Notes: generated from the letters alone by a model not told the origin. Shown: positions 1 to 9,075, counted from the stretch's first letter. The stretch is 64,000 bases of DNA from Mucilaginibacter psychrotolerans (GCF_004519315.1 NZ_SOZE01000013.1:62001-126000); one strand, 5' to 3'. Made by a program: numbers and translations.

Positions 1-1
1 A

Positions 2-1129
2 GGTATCACCTTCCGCGAAGAAAGCGATGAGCAAACCGGTCACCGCGAGAAAGTTATTATCGATACCAGGGATAAAACCAAAAACCCTGTTATCCAGATA
101 GCTGATAGCAAAGGCAACATCATTAAAGGATACAACATCCCGGTAGGTGCCCACATTTCTGTTGAAGAAGGTGAGAAACTGCAAACCGGACAAGTTATCG
201 CTAAGATTCCTCGTTCAACCGGTAAAACGCGAGATATTACAGGTGGTTTACCACGTGTAACCGAGCTGTTCGAAGCACGTAACCCATCTAATCCTGCGGT
301 AGTAACTGAGATTGATGGTGTGGTAACTTTAGGTGGCGTGAAACGTGGTAACCGCGAAATCACCATCGAAAGTAAAGACGGACAGGTTAAGAAATACCTG
401 GTACCATTGTCTAAACACATCCTGGTACAGGATAATGACTTTGTTAAAGCTGGTATGCCATTGTCTGATGGTTCTATCTCTCCTGCAGATATCCTTGCCA
501 TAAAAGGCCCAGCGGCTGTGCAGGAGTACCTGGTTAACGGTATACAAGAGGTTTACCGCTTACAGGGTGTGAAAATCAATGATAAGCACTTCGAAGTTAT
601 TGTTCACCAGATGATGCAGAAAGTTGCTATTGAAGATGCAGGTGATACCCGTTTCCTTGAAAGGGAAGCAGTTGACAGCTGGGATTTCATGGTAGAGAAC
701 GACGAGATGTTTGATAAGAAAGTGGTTACCGATGCAGGTGATTCAACTAACTTAAAAGTGGGTCAAATCGTATCTTTAAGGAAACTACGCGACGAAAACT
801 CTATCCTGAAACGTAAGGATGCGCGATTAGTTGAGGTAAGGGATGCCATAGCGGCAACTTCGAGCCCGATGCTGCAAGGTATCACCAGGGCATCGTTAGG
901 TACCAAATCGTTCATCTCAGCAGCATCGTTCCAGGAAACCACCAAGGTACTGAACGAGGCAGCCATAGCAGGTAAAAAAGACAACATGCTAGGCCTGAAA
1001 GAAAACGTTATCGTTGGTCACTTAATTCCATCGGGTACAGGCTTGCGCGAATACGAAAATATCCGTGTAGGTTCTCAGGAGGAATTTGATCGCCTGATGG
1101 CTTCAAAAACAGAAGAAGTAGAAGCTTAA
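2..1129 (+). CDS. rpoC: DNA-directed RNA polymerase subunit beta' (C-terminal part)
   Basis: This is the 3' part of the gene for the catalytic beta' subunit of RNA polymerase; its 5' end lies outside the window. The frame is open from base 2 and gives 375 residues. The sequence contains the beta'-typical stretches [35 protein letters not shown] and [17 protein letters not shown] (bridge/jaw and clamp C-terminal region), followed by [20 protein letters not shown] and a GHLIPSGTG motif near the end, all diagnostic of RpoC. The stop TAA at 1127-1129 is followed by a strong hairpin terminator. An ATG at 320 is internal and is not a start. Identification is very secure. Confidence 0.98.
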   Translation, partial: GITFREESDEQTGHREKVIIDTRDKTKNPVIQIADSKGNIIKGYNIPVGAHISVEEGEKLQTGQVIAKIPRSTGKTRDITGGLPRVTELFEARNPSNPAVVTEIDGVVTLGGVKRGNREITIESKDGQVKKYLVPLSKHILVQDNDFVKAGMPLSDGSISPADILAIKGPAAVQEYLVNGIQEVYRLQGVKINDKHFEVIVHQMMQKVAIEDAGDTRFLEREAVDSWDFMVENDEMFDKKVVTDAGDSTNLKVGQIVSLRKLRDENSILKRKDARLVEVRDAIAATSSPMLQGITRASLGTKSFISAASFQETTKVLNEAAIAGKKDNMLGLKENVIVGHLIPSGTGLREYENIRVGSQEEFDRLMASKTEEVEA

Positions 1130-1158
1130 TCATACAACATCGGAACGATCCGATAAAT

Positions 1159-1197
1159 AAGGCCCCGGCAACTTTAGGTTATCGGGGCCTTTGTATT
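1159..1197 (+). terminator. Rho-independent terminator after rpoC
   Basis: Perfect 9-bp stem AAGGCCCCG (1159-1167) / CGGGGCCTT (1183-1191) with a 15-nt loop, followed by TTGTATTTTA. It lies 30 nt after the rpoC stop and before the convergent acyltransferase gene. Because the stem is symmetrical it may also act on the minus strand. Confidence 0.85.
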
Positions 1198-1227
1198 TTA
1201 TGCGGTATGCAGCAGGTGAACTAATGG

Positions 1228-2349
1228 TCAGTTTGTTTTGGGTAGCGCTACTTTGTTTCTTCGTCGAAGGAAAGGGATACGGTCTTTAAACAATGACAGA
1301 GGGCGCTCGATGTAGGCATAGGACAAGGCTGCAATTGCAATACTCGTCCCAAAACGCAAAAAGGTGATGAGCAGCAGGTTGGGAATATCGTGCGGTAACC
1401 TGAACCGCTCGAGCACTAAAAAAATGGGGAAATGGTAAATATAAGTGCCGTATGATCGTTTGCCCAACCAGCTGAATACCTTGTTTGATAATAAAGGGTG
1501 ATCTGGTGAGGCTATAGCCGTCAATACTGTGGTGGCGCATAGCAGGTTGGTGAAAACAAATCCACCGTTATTCCAGGTTTCATTTTGAGATGATAGCGTA
1601 AACAGGATTACCATAAACAGGCTAAAGCAGACAAATAAAATAAGCGCGCTTTTGTTTGACAGGGTATCCGGAAGTTCAGCACCGGGTCGGGAGGTTACAA
1701 TGGCTATTAATGCGCCGATCAGTATGGCATCCATCCGGCAAATAGTGAACGTATAGGGATCGATATTGAAGATACCAAAAACCAGTTGCTCCCTGTACTG
1801 AAAAACACAAATCCGCAGGATCGTGATCAATGCGATAGCTGTTAATAAAATAATGATACGGTTGCGCGCGGACGCTTTCAAAAGAAAAAAAGACAGTAGC
1901 AGCGGCCAGATAAAATAGAAATGTTCTTCTACAGACAAGGACCACAAATGGAGCATGTTGCCGTTCACATTGCTTGCCACCATATTGGTATAATAAAAAA
2001 GTGCAGCCAGGGTGGCCTGTTCACGGTTGCTGCCTGCAAAGTCAAACAAAGTGTATGGCCACAAAATGTTTGCTAAAACAACGCAAATAAGCAAGGGTGG
2101 AATAAGTCTTAATGATCTCCGCCAGTAAAATTTTGGAAAAGATATTTTGTTGGTTTGGAGAAACTCTGCCTGTAAGATAGAAGTAATTAGGTACCCGCTG
2201 ATCACAAAAAATAGGTCGACCCCAACCCACCCGCCCCTGAAGTAACCATACCCGCCATGGAGTATCATAACGATAAGGGTGGCGAATGCCCTCAACCCAT
2301 TAAAACTGGGGATATAATGCAAATGGGCTTTAGTACAAGCTTTATCCAT
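1228..2349 (-). CDS. Acyltransferase family 3 (OafA/NodX-like) integral membrane protein
   Basis: Predicted multi-pass inner-membrane O-acyltransferase of the acyltransferase-3 family, which transfers acetyl or other acyl groups to surface glycans. The protein has 373 residues, normal for the transmembrane-only form without a C-terminal SGNH domain. Family motifs are visible: FNGLRAFATLIVMILHGG with R20 and H31, GWVGVDLFFVISGYLIT (residues 41-56), and WSLSVEEHFYFIWPLLL around residue 140. About ten hydrophobic segments follow. The gene is monocistronic, convergent to rpoC and divergent from DUF3467, and separates two genes that I recall as usually adjacent in Bacteroidota. The acceptor substrate cannot be read from the sequence. 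Confidence 0.9.
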   Translation of the reverse strand: MDKACTKAHLHYIPSFNGLRAFATLIVMILHGGYGYFRGGWVGVDLFFVISGYLITSILQAEFLQTNKISFPKFYWRRSLRLIPPLLICVVLANILWPYTLFDFAGSNREQATLAALFYYTNMVASNVNGNMLHLWSLSVEEHFYFIWPLLLSFFLLKASARNRIIILLTAIALITILRICVFQYREQLVFGIFNIDPYTFTICRMDAILIGALIAIVTSRPGAELPDTLSNKSALILFVCFSLFMVILFTLSSQNETWNNGGFVFTNLLCATTVLTAIASPDHPLLSNKVFSWLGKRSYGTYIYHFPIFLVLERFRLPHDIPNLLLITFLRFGTSIAIAALSYAYIERPLSLFKDRIPFLRRRNKVALPKTN

Positions 2350-2509
2350 GAATTAACGTTTTGGATTAACCGGTTAAAATATAAGGGAATAGGTTGTGCA
2401 CACTACTGTAAATAATACTACTGGTTGTTTACAGCGAAATATTTATTAAATTTACTCGTAAATATAATAAAAGCTTCTGTAAATAGACTAGCTTTATTAG
2501 ATTAGCACA

Positions 2510-2830
2510 ATGGAAGAACAAAACGAAACCCAGATAAACATTGAGCTTTCTGAGGAGGTTGCAGAGGGCATATATGCTAACCTCGCCATCATTACCCATT
2601 CCAGTTCGGAGTTCGTGCTCGACTTCATCCGTGTAATGCCGGGCGTACCAAAAGCAAAAGTGAAATCAAGGATCATTCTGACCCCGGAGCATGCCAAAAG
2701 GCTTTTAACGGCGCTGGAAGATAACGTAGAAAAGTTTGAAGCTGTAAATGGTCGCATCAAAATAGGCAACGACACCACAAATGGCGGCGGCTTCCCTATG
2801 ACCTTTGGCGGGCCGATAGGGCAGGCGTAG
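2510..2830 (+). CDS. DUF3467 family protein
   Basis: Small acidic cytoplasmic protein of 106 residues matching the DUF3467 family: QINIELSEEVAEGIYANLAIITHSSSEFVLDF, then RVMPGVPKAKVKSRIILTPEHAKRLLTALEDN. The family is common in Bacteroidota and, from general knowledge, often lies directly downstream of rpoC. Here it is displaced from rpoC by the acyltransferase gene. Its function is unknown; the genomic link to RNA polymerase genes suggests, but does not prove, a transcription-related role. The upstream 160 bp is AT-rich with no clear consensus promoter; TTAAATTTA near 2446-2454 is one base off a -7 element. Confidence 0.9.
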   Translation: MEEQNETQINIELSEEVAEGIYANLAIITHSSSEFVLDFIRVMPGVPKAKVKSRIILTPEHAKRLLTALEDNVEKFEAVNGRIKIGNDTTNGGGFPMTFGGPIGQA

Positions 2831-2837
2831 GTTTACA

Positions 2838-2911
2838 AGTCCATGGTACATGGTCGATAGTCCATGGTATTGCGGATTTAATTTCTTTACTATGGTCTAT
2901 GGACCATAGAC
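2838..2911. repeat. Intergenic CCATGG / CTATGG palindromic repeat
   Basis: The gap between DUF3467 and fcl contains AGTCCATGGTA twice (2838-2848 and 2859-2869) and an odd palindrome GTCTATGG-A-CCATAGAC (2895-2911, 8-bp perfect arms). The last arm ends 13 nt before the fcl ATG. It looks like a dispersed low-complexity element and could also form a small hairpin in the fcl leader. Confidence 0.6.
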
Positions 2912-2923
2912 TATTAACTAAAA

Positions 2924-3859
2924 ATGAATAAAGATTCAAGGATATATATAGCCGGCCACCGCGGTATGGTGGGATCTGCCATACATCGGAAGCTTGAGAA
3001 AGAGGGTTATACAAACTTTATATTACGTAGCTCCGGCGAGTTGGACCTGCGCGACCAGCAAAAGGTGACCGCTTTTTTTGCCGAAACCAAACCCGATTAC
3101 GTGTTTTTGGCAGCCGCAAAAGTTGGCGGTATTGTGGCCAATAACACCTACCGGGCTGATTTTTTGTACGAGAACCTGCAGATACAAAACAACGTTATCC
3201 ATAACGCTTACTTAAGCGGCGTGAAGAAGCTGATGTTTCTCGGGTCGAGTTGCATTTATCCGAAAATGGCCCCACAGCCGTTGAAGGAAGATTACCTGTT
3301 AACCGGTACCTTAGAGCCTACCAACGAGCCATACGCTATTGCCAAAATAGCCGGCATAAAAATGTGCGATGCTTACCGTGCCCAATACGGCTGCAACTTT
3401 ATATCGGTAATGCCTACCAACATGTACGGCTATAACGATAACTATCATCCCCAAAATTCCCACGTGCTGCCTGCTATGATACGCCGGTTCCATGAGGCTA
3501 AGGAACAAGGGTTGCCTACGGTTACTATTTGGGGTACCGGCTCGCCACTACGTGAGTTTTTATTCGCTGATGATTTGGCCGAAGCATGCTACTACCTGAT
3601 GCAGAATTACGACGAACCGGGCTTAGTTAACATCGGCAGTGGCACAGAAATCAGTATTAAAGAATTGGCGCTGCTGATAAAAAAGGTTGTCGGTTTTGAA
3701 GGCAATATCGATTTTGATACAAGCAAACCCGACGGCACACCACGTAAGCTAATGGATGTGACCAAACTGGCCGAAAAAGGCTGGACGTATTCTACCAAAC
3801 TTGAAGACGGTATACGCCTGGCTTACGAGGACTTTTTGGTTAAACACGTAGAGCGTTAG
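2924..3859 (+). CDS. fcl: GDP-L-fucose synthase
   Basis: NADPH-dependent 3,5-epimerase/4-reductase that converts GDP-4-keto-6-deoxy-D-mannose to GDP-L-fucose for surface polysaccharides. The 311 residues are full length for the family. The Rossmann motif is GHRGMVGSA (residues 11-19); SSCIYP (108-113) carries the active-site Ser/Cys, and the catalytic YxxxK pair is Y137/K141 in [31 protein letters not shown] is the family's substrate-binding segment. It starts a same-strand run fcl-rfbD-rfbA with gaps of 52 and 21 bp, probably one operon. The preceding pathway enzyme Gmd is not in the window. Confidence 0.95.
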   Translation: MNKDSRIYIAGHRGMVGSAIHRKLEKEGYTNFILRSSGELDLRDQQKVTAFFAETKPDYVFLAAAKVGGIVANNTYRADFLYENLQIQNNVIHNAYLSGVKKLMFLGSSCIYPKMAPQPLKEDYLLTGTLEPTNEPYAIAKIAGIKMCDAYRAQYGCNFISVMPTNMYGYNDNYHPQNSHVLPAMIRRFHEAKEQGLPTVTIWGTGSPLREFLFADDLAEACYYLMQNYDEPGLVNIGSGTEISIKELALLIKKVVGFEGNIDFDTSKPDGTPRKLMDVTKLAEKGWTYSTKLEDGIRLAYEDFLVKHVER

Positions 3860-3911
3860 AACAATATTTTTTAAGAATACATAAGCAAAGCATTAACATA
3901 AACAAATACAA

Positions 3912-4766
3912 ATGAGTAAGACTATCATCTTCGGCGCTTCGGGCCAGTTAGGGCAATGCTTTAAAAAGCTGGCAACAGACAGAAATCTTGATTTTTTTAT
4001 TTTTCCGGATGAAACCGAAGCCAATATTTTGGATATTGAAGGCTTAGGGAAACTGTTTGCTAAATATAAGCCAGCCTATGCAGTTAATTGTGCTGCTTAC
4101 ACGGCTGTTGATAAGGCAGAAGACGAAACCGACCTTGCCGAAAAGATAAACATGACCGGCGTAGAGAACATAGCCAAACTCTGCGGAGAGCACGGTACCA
4201 CCCTGATACAGGTTTCTACCGATTTTGTATTCAAGGGTGATTTATCTTCGCCGCTTAATGAGGAGGATGAAACATTGCCTATAAGCGTGTACGGGCAAAC
4301 CAAGCTGGATGGTGAAAAGGTTATCCCGCCACTTTTAAAAGAATTTTTCATCGTACGCACGGCCTGGCTTTATTCGGAATTTGCAAACAACTACGTTAAA
4401 ACCATGCTAAGGCTTGGTGCCGAGCGCCCCGAGCTGAAGATCATAGCCGATCAGGCCGGTACGCCAACATACGCCATAGATTTGGCAGCGTGTATTATCA
4501 CCATCATTCAATCGGGTAGCACTGCTTATGGTATTTACCATTACAGCAACGAGGGCATCGCATCGTGGTATGATTTCTCTAAAGCGATATTCGATATTTC
4601 GGGAACGGACGTAAAGGTTATACCTATCCCAACCTCAGATTACCCTACAAAGGCAACCAGGCCCCCGTATTCGGTAATGGATAAAACCAAAATAAAGCGA
4701 ACATTCGGCATCGAAATTCCGTATTGGAGAGATAGCCTGAAAGTTTGTATCAGCAAAATAAAATAA
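3912..4766 (+). CDS. rfbD: dTDP-4-dehydrorhamnose reductase
   Basis: Last step of dTDP-L-rhamnose synthesis, NAD(P)H reduction of dTDP-4-dehydro-L-rhamnose. The protein has 284 residues. It shows GASGQLGQ (8-15) for nucleotide binding, STDFVFKGD (102-110), and the catalytic Y127-GQT-K131. VRTAWLYSEFANNYVKTML and ADQAGTPTYAIDLA are typical of RfbD/RmlD. It lies 52 bp after fcl and 21 bp before rfbA. Partners rfbB and rfbC are not in this window, so the pathway is either split or completed elsewhere. Confidence 0.95.
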   Translation: MSKTIIFGASGQLGQCFKKLATDRNLDFFIFPDETEANILDIEGLGKLFAKYKPAYAVNCAAYTAVDKAEDETDLAEKINMTGVENIAKLCGEHGTTLIQVSTDFVFKGDLSSPLNEEDETLPISVYGQTKLDGEKVIPPLLKEFFIVRTAWLYSEFANNYVKTMLRLGAERPELKIIADQAGTPTYAIDLAACIITIIQSGSTAYGIYHYSNEGIASWYDFSKAIFDISGTDVKVIPIPTSDYPTKATRPPYSVMDKTKIKRTFGIEIPYWRDSLKVCISKIK

Positions 4767-4787
4767 TAAAACTAAACACTTCATCAC

Positions 4788-5648
4788 ATGAAAGGTATCA
4801 TTTTAGCAGGCGGATCTGGCACCAGGCTTTATCCCATAACCAAGGCCATAAGTAAGCAACTCATGCCTATTTATGATAAGCCAATGATCTACTATCCGTT
4901 ATCAGTGTTGATGCTGGCCGGCATTAGCGAAATACTCATCATTACAACCGCCGAAGATAATCCCGGCTTTGTGCGTTTATTGGGTACAGGCGAAGAGTTG
5001 GGTTGCAAATTCCAGTATGCTATACAGGAAACGCCAAACGGCCTCGCGCAAGCCTTCGTAATTGGTGCGGATTTTATAGGCACAGATAAAGTTGCTCTGG
5101 TATTGGGGGACAATATCTTCTATGGGTCTGGTTTCAGCAAGTTAATACAGAGCTTTAACGATGTTGATGGCGCAGCCATATTTGCCTATCCTGTTGCCGA
5201 CCCGGAACGTTACGGCGTAGTAGAATTCGATTCGGAGTTCCGTGCGCTATCTATCGAAGAAAAGCCGGTAAAACCGAAATCTAAGTATGCGGTTCCGGGC
5301 TTGTATTTTTATGACAACAGTGTTGTTGAGATAGCCAAAAATATTGCCCCATCCCCACGCGGCGAATACGAGATTACCGATGTAAACCGTGTGTACCTGG
5401 AGCAGGGTAACCTGAAAGTTGGTGTAATGGACCGCGGCACCGCCTGGTTGGATACAGGGACTTTCGATTCGTTAAGCGATGCTACCGAATTTGTACGTGT
5501 GATAGAAAAACGCCAGTCGCGCAAGATAGGATGCATCGAAGAAGTTGCATACGCAATGGGCTTTATAGGTGAAGAGCAACTAAAAGTGTTAGTGCAGAAA
5601 TACATCAAAAGCGGCTACGGTGCGTATTTGCAGAGTTTGTTAGACTAA
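4788..5648 (+). CDS. rfbA: Glucose-1-phosphate thymidylyltransferase
   Basis: Forms dTDP-glucose from dTTP and glucose-1-phosphate, the entry step to dTDP-rhamnose. The 286 residues are the usual length. It has the nucleotidyltransferase signature GGSGTRLYP (8-16) with [20 protein letters not shown] directly after, [12 protein letters not shown] for metal/nucleotide binding, and [15 protein letters not shown] near residue 220. It is the last gene of the fcl-rfbD-rfbA run and is followed by a large inverted repeat that can act as a terminator. The reversed gene order (D before A) and the missing B and C genes are the only oddities. Confidence 0.96.
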   Translation: MKGIILAGGSGTRLYPITKAISKQLMPIYDKPMIYYPLSVLMLAGISEILIITTAEDNPGFVRLLGTGEELGCKFQYAIQETPNGLAQAFVIGADFIGTDKVALVLGDNIFYGSGFSKLIQSFNDVDGAAIFAYPVADPERYGVVEFDSEFRALSIEEKPVKPKSKYAVPGLYFYDNSVVEIAKNIAPSPRGEYEITDVNRVYLEQGNLKVGVMDRGTAWLDTGTFDSLSDATEFVRVIEKRQSRKIGCIEEVAYAMGFIGEEQLKVLVQKYIKSGYGAYLQSLLD

Positions 5649-5660
5649 TAGCTAACCAAT

Positions 5661-5779
5661 CGTCATGTTGAACTTGTTTCAATACCCCATCATAAAAGTT
5701 GCCACGATGCTTAGCTGTTTTGCAAGTTGGCTACTTGTCCAATGGGGTGCTGAAATAAATTCAGCATGACGTGTTTTTT
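5661..5779. terminator. Long imperfect inverted repeat acting as bidirectional terminator
   Basis: Left arm 5661-5690 begins CGTCATGTTGAACTTG, and right arm 5742-5771 ends ATTCAGCATGACG. 25 of 30 positions are complementary, and three of the five mismatches become G-U pairs in RNA of the plus strand. A run of eight T follows the right arm. It sits between the convergent rfbA and miaA genes. The sequence resembles a dispersed GTCATGCTGAA-type repeat that I associate with Bacteroidota genomes, so it is probably both a mobile-derived repeat and a functional terminator. Confidence 0.75.
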
Positions 5780-6703
5780 TTATGATTGAAGCTTCTCGGC
5801 AATAACCTTTAGCATTGTCTCTGTTAGATTTTCTTCTTTGGCATCTACCCAAACAATATCTTTATCTTTCCTGAACCAGGTCATTTGCCGTTTGGCAAAC
5901 CGGCGGGTGTTTTGTTTGATTTGCGCAATCGAATCTGACCAATCGGTATCCCCATCGAGGTAATCGAATATTTCGCTGTAGCCAACGGTGTTCAGCGCGT
6001 TTAAATGCCGGTAGGGCAATAAGGCTTCCACTTCCTCAACCAAACCATCTGCCACCATCATATCAACCCGCCTGTTAATTCTGTCGTACAACACTTCTCG
6101 TGGCATATCCAACCCCAACTTAATAATATTAAAAGTGCGCTTATTGGTTTTTGCTGTGCGATAGGAGGAGAAAGGCTGCCCCGAGCTTTCGTAAACCTCC
6201 AAAGCCCGTATTACGCGCTGTGGGTTACTGATGTCGACTTCGTTGTAATACACCGGGTCCACCAGTTTTAACCGCTCCTGTAGTACTTCGATGCCTTTTT
6301 CGGCCAGCTCGTAGTTTAGGCTGTCGCGGATGGTCGCATCGGCTACAGGCAAATCGTCGAAACCCTCGCAAATAGCTTTAATGTACAAGCCCGAGCCTCC
6401 CGCCAGTATCACCACCGGGTGGTCCTGGAATAGTTGCTCCAGCAGTGCAAGCCCCTCACGCTCGAAATCGCCAACGGAAAAACGCTCTGTAATGGAATGT
6501 GAATTGATAAAATAGTGAGGCGCCGCCGCCAGTTCTTCGGCTGTTGGTTTAGCCGTACCGATGCTCATCTCCCTAAAAAACTGTCTCGAATCGGCAGATA
6601 CTACCGCAGTATTGAAATGCTGCGCCAATTGGATAGCCGCCGCCGTTTTACCAGATGCTGTGGGGCCTGCAATTACGATGAGGGTGGGGGAGATGGTGCT
6701 CAT
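5780..6703 (-). CDS. miaA: tRNA dimethylallyltransferase
   Basis: Adds a dimethylallyl group to N6 of A37 in tRNAs that read UNN codons. The protein has 307 residues. P-loop GPTASGKT is at residues 13-20; SADSRQFFREMSIGTAKPT is the substrate segment, with AGGSGLYIKAICEGFDDLP and DISNPQRVIRALEVYE further on, and KRQMTWFRKD in the C-terminal tRNA-binding part. It is convergent with rfbA and ends in the inverted-repeat terminator; the next minus-strand gene upstream is separated by about 120 bp of repeat-like sequence. Confidence 0.97.
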   Translation of the reverse strand: MSTISPTLIVIAGPTASGKTAAAIQLAQHFNTAVVSADSRQFFREMSIGTAKPTAEELAAAPHYFINSHSITERFSVGDFEREGLALLEQLFQDHPVVILAGGSGLYIKAICEGFDDLPVADATIRDSLNYELAEKGIEVLQERLKLVDPVYYNEVDISNPQRVIRALEVYESSGQPFSSYRTAKTNKRTFNIIKLGLDMPREVLYDRINRRVDMMVADGLVEEVEALLPYRHLNALNTVGYSEIFDYLDGDTDWSDSIAQIKQNTRRFAKRQMTWFRKDKDIVWVDAKEENLTETMLKVIAEKLQS

Positions 6704-6760
6704 GATTTAGTTGAGAAAATATCGAACACCGAACGCTGAATAATGAATTTAGAAGGAGAA

Positions 6761-6809
6761 GAATGATGAATATTGTACTTCGAAATTCGGGGTTCAAAAT
6801 TCATCATTC
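6761..6809. repeat. 11-bp inverted repeat GAATGATGAAT / ATTCATCATTC
   Basis: Perfect arms at 6761-6771 and 6799-6809 in the 121-bp gap between miaA and the upstream minus-strand gene. The interval also holds related GAATAATGAATTT and ATTCAATAAG stretches, so this is a low-complexity intergenic element rather than a coding region. Confidence 0.5.
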
Positions 6810-6824
6810 GATATTCAATAAGTG

Positions 6825-7478
6825 TTAGTAATCGTCGCCGCGTCCCGGCTTGTCGTCGTCGTCGAAGCCTTCGTCATCGCCGAAGCCGAATTCATCTTCT
6901 TCCTCGTCGTCTTTTTTCTCTTCTTCGGGGTCGTCTATACCGGTATCGGTCACTTCAGAAAAATCTTCGGCATCTTCCGGGTTGTACAGCATCTCGTTCA
7001 GAAAATCCAGGTCTTCATTAGGCGTAGCTGCTGCCGCGGCGTCTGCGGTAGAGTTGAATACATTGCCAAACTGTTTTGGCGCTTCGCCAACACTGCGCAC
7101 AACCAATGGATAGGTTGCGCCTGGCGTGTCGTTTAGTATAATCTGCTTCAATTCCACATGGAAATCGAAGGGGCGGTCGAAATTGAAGGTGTAGTAAAAT
7201 TTTTGGTGCGGATCGTCGATATAGCTGCTTAGCTTTATCTTATCCATCAACGGTATCTTACGGTCAATCCTTTTTTGGTTGGGGAGGTAGGTGATCTCTT
7301 CGCCCTTCATCCACTGATCGTTACTGATATAGAAAGACGAAGGATATTCAGCGTTGTACCCGGTTGATTGGTGTATAGCGCGGTGTAAATCCTCAAACGT
7401 TTGGTTCGATTTTACGTCGATGTCCCTGCTTATATCATCGTAATCCTCAAAAGTAACCCTGAACCTGTATAATGCCAT
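6825..7478 (-). CDS. Plasmid pRiA4b ORF-3-like (IS1096 TnpR passenger family) protein with acidic tail
   Basis: 217 residues. The N-terminal ~130 residues match the pRiA4b ORF-3/IS1096 passenger family: MALYRFRVTFEDYDD, FEDLHRAIHQSTGY, then SSFYISNDQW and KLSSYIDDPHQKFYYTFNFD. The family name is historical; no transposase is nearby and this is a free-standing chromosomal copy. The last ~50 residues are extremely acidic (EEEKKDDEEEDEFGFGDDEGFDDDD), giving codon runs that look repetitive on the DNA. A TATTTTTG element (7495-7502) lies 17 nt upstream of the start. Function unknown; such tails often mediate electrostatic contacts, which is only inference here. Confidence 0.8.
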   Translation of the reverse strand: MALYRFRVTFEDYDDISRDIDVKSNQTFEDLHRAIHQSTGYNAEYPSSFYISNDQWMKGEEITYLPNQKRIDRKIPLMDKIKLSSYIDDPHQKFYYTFNFDRPFDFHVELKQIILNDTPGATYPLVVRSVGEAPKQFGNVFNSTADAAAAATPNEDLDFLNEMLYNPEDAEDFSEVTDTGIDDPEEEKKDDEEEDEFGFGDDEGFDDDDKPGRGDDY

Positions 7479-7494
7479 TTCTAGTAATTTTAGT

Positions 7495-7502
7495 CAAAAA
7501 TA
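7495..7502 (-). promoter_or_regulatory. Candidate -7 element TATTTTTG
   Basis: On the minus strand the sequence reads TATTTTTG, a perfect TAnnTTTG match, 17 nt upstream of the start at 7478. A TTG lies about 14 nt further upstream, somewhat closer than the usual spacing, so the promoter is only moderately supported. Confidence 0.4.
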
Positions 7503-7515
7503 ATAATGTTTTAAA

Positions 7516-8928
7516 TCAATTTGTGCTTTCTACAACTTTCAAGCCAATTTCTGCACCTTTTTGGATGGTAAAATTCAATGCCGCCTCTCTATTGTTGGGT
7601 ATTTCTCCCTCCAGTATGGCTTCGCGTATCTTATTCTTGATAATGCCCACTTCGCGCCCCTCTCCAATGCCAAAAAGCTGCATAATATCCAGCCCGGTTA
7701 CCGGTGGCTGCCAGTTTCGGATGTTATCGCGCTCCTCAACATCTTTCAGTTTCTGCAAAACCAGCTCAAAATTGTTACGATACTTTTTAACCTTGTACTC
7801 GTTTTTGGTAGTTACGTCTGCTTTACATAACAGCATCAGTGCCTCAATGTCTTCCCCGGCTTCGAATAACAATCTACGGACGGCAGAATCAGTAACAATG
7901 GATTGGGATAGTACGATAGGCCTCAAATGCAACTGCACCAGTTTCTGCACGAATTTCATTTTTTCGTTCAGCGGGAGTTTCAGTTGCGCAAATATCTTGG
8001 GCACCATGCGCGCGCCTTTGTCCTCATGGCCGTGAAAGGTCCAGCCGTGGGCAGGCTCAAAGCGTTTGGTAGGCGGCTTGGCAATATCATGCAATATGGC
8101 AGCCCAGCGCAGCCAAAGGTCGTCGGTAGTTTCGCAAATATTATCCAGTACCTGCAGGGTGTGGTAAAAGTTATCTTTATGCCCCTTGCCGTTGATGATC
8201 TCTACGCCATAAAGCGCCACCATCTGCGGGAAGATGATATGCAGCAAACCCGTATCGAACAAATAGTTGAAACCGATGGATGGCTTTGCCGATAGGATGA
8301 TTTTATTCAGTTCGTCGGTTATGCGCTCCTGCGATACTATTTTGATGCGGTGCAGGTTGCTTTTGATAGCGGCAATAGCCTCATCGTCTATCCGGAAGTT
8401 GAGTTGTGATGCAAAACGGATGGCGCGCATCATGCGCAACGGGTCGTCTGAAAAAGTTTCTACGGGATTTAGCGGCGTGCGGATAAGCTTCCGTTCTATA
8501 TCGGCTATGCCGCCAAAGGGGTCTACCAGTAGGCCGTAGTTTTCTTTGTTTAAAGTTATGGCCAGCGCGTTTATGGTGAAATCGCGGCGTTTCTGGTCGT
8601 CTTCTAAGGTGCCGTTCTCTACAATGGGCTTGCGCGATTCAGACCGATAGCTTTCCTTACGTGCTCCCACAAACTCCACCTCTACATCCTGGTAGCGAAG
8701 CATAGCTGTACCAAAGTTTTTAAATACCGATACTTTAACATTTAGTTTTGCAGCGACTGCTTCGGCAAAGGCAATGCCGTTACCTATCACTACCACATCG
8801 ATATCTTTTGAAGGGCGGTTAAGGAAAATATCGCGTACGTACCCGCCAATGGCGTAGGCCTGCACATCATGCGCCGCAGCAATGCTGGAGATAACACTAA
8901 ATACCGGATGTTGCAGGTGTTGTTTCAT
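7516..8928 (-). CDS. cca: CCA tRNA nucleotidyltransferase / poly(A) polymerase-type with HD domain
   Basis: 470-residue class II nucleotidyltransferase of the CCA-adding/poly(A) polymerase family. Motif A is GGYVRDIFL (28-36), followed by DIDVVV with the metal-binding D42/D44; motif B is RRDFTINALAI near 115, then DPFGGIADIERKLIRTP and DDPLRMMRAIRFASQL. A C-terminal HD hydrolase domain is visible as AAILHDIAKP with FHGHEDKGARM. This domain layout matches Bacteroidota Cca proteins that mature tRNA 3' ends; a poly(A) polymerase role cannot be excluded. It is separated from the downstream gene by 37 bp, so they may be cotranscribed. Confidence 0.92.
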   Translation of the reverse strand: MKQHLQHPVFSVISSIAAAHDVQAYAIGGYVRDIFLNRPSKDIDVVVIGNGIAFAEAVAAKLNVKVSVFKNFGTAMLRYQDVEVEFVGARKESYRSESRKPIVENGTLEDDQKRRDFTINALAITLNKENYGLLVDPFGGIADIERKLIRTPLNPVETFSDDPLRMMRAIRFASQLNFRIDDEAIAAIKSNLHRIKIVSQERITDELNKIILSAKPSIGFNYLFDTGLLHIIFPQMVALYGVEIINGKGHKDNFYHTLQVLDNICETTDDLWLRWAAILHDIAKPPTKRFEPAHGWTFHGHEDKGARMVPKIFAQLKLPLNEKMKFVQKLVQLHLRPIVLSQSIVTDSAVRRLLFEAGEDIEALMLLCKADVTTKNEYKVKKYRNNFELVLQKLKDVEERDNIRNWQPPVTGLDIMQLFGIGEGREVGIIKNKIREAILEGEIPNNREAALNFTIQKGAEIGLKVVESTN

Positions 8929-8994
8929 AAAAATACAAAGGCTGTATAATAAGCCCGGTTCAAAATAATCAAATTAAATCCCCTCCGTGTTCTT

Positions 8995-9075
8995 TGTGTT
9001 CCTCTCTTCGTGTTCTTTGTGGTAAAAATTAACCACAAAGGGCACAAAGATTTTGCACAAAGTTCACAAAGATGT
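8995..9075. repeat. CACAAAG-rich inverted repeat
   Basis: The 237-bp gap between cca and tsaC contains CTTTGTGGT (9015-9023) and ACCACAAAG (9032-9040) as perfect 9-bp arms, flanked by repeated TTCTTTGTG on the left and CACAAAG on the right. Both flanking genes are on the minus strand, so it may end tsaC transcripts. No ORF is seen in the gap. Confidence 0.6.

Noticed and set aside
6822..7136. Plus-strand ORFs across the acidic tail of the pRiA4b-like gene
   Set aside because: The Val/Phe- or Ser-rich peptides are simply other readings of the Asp/Glu codon runs.
6825..7478. Insertion sequence, from the IS1096 passenger name of the protein family
   Set aside because: No transposase, terminal repeats or target duplication; the gene is a free-standing chromosomal member.
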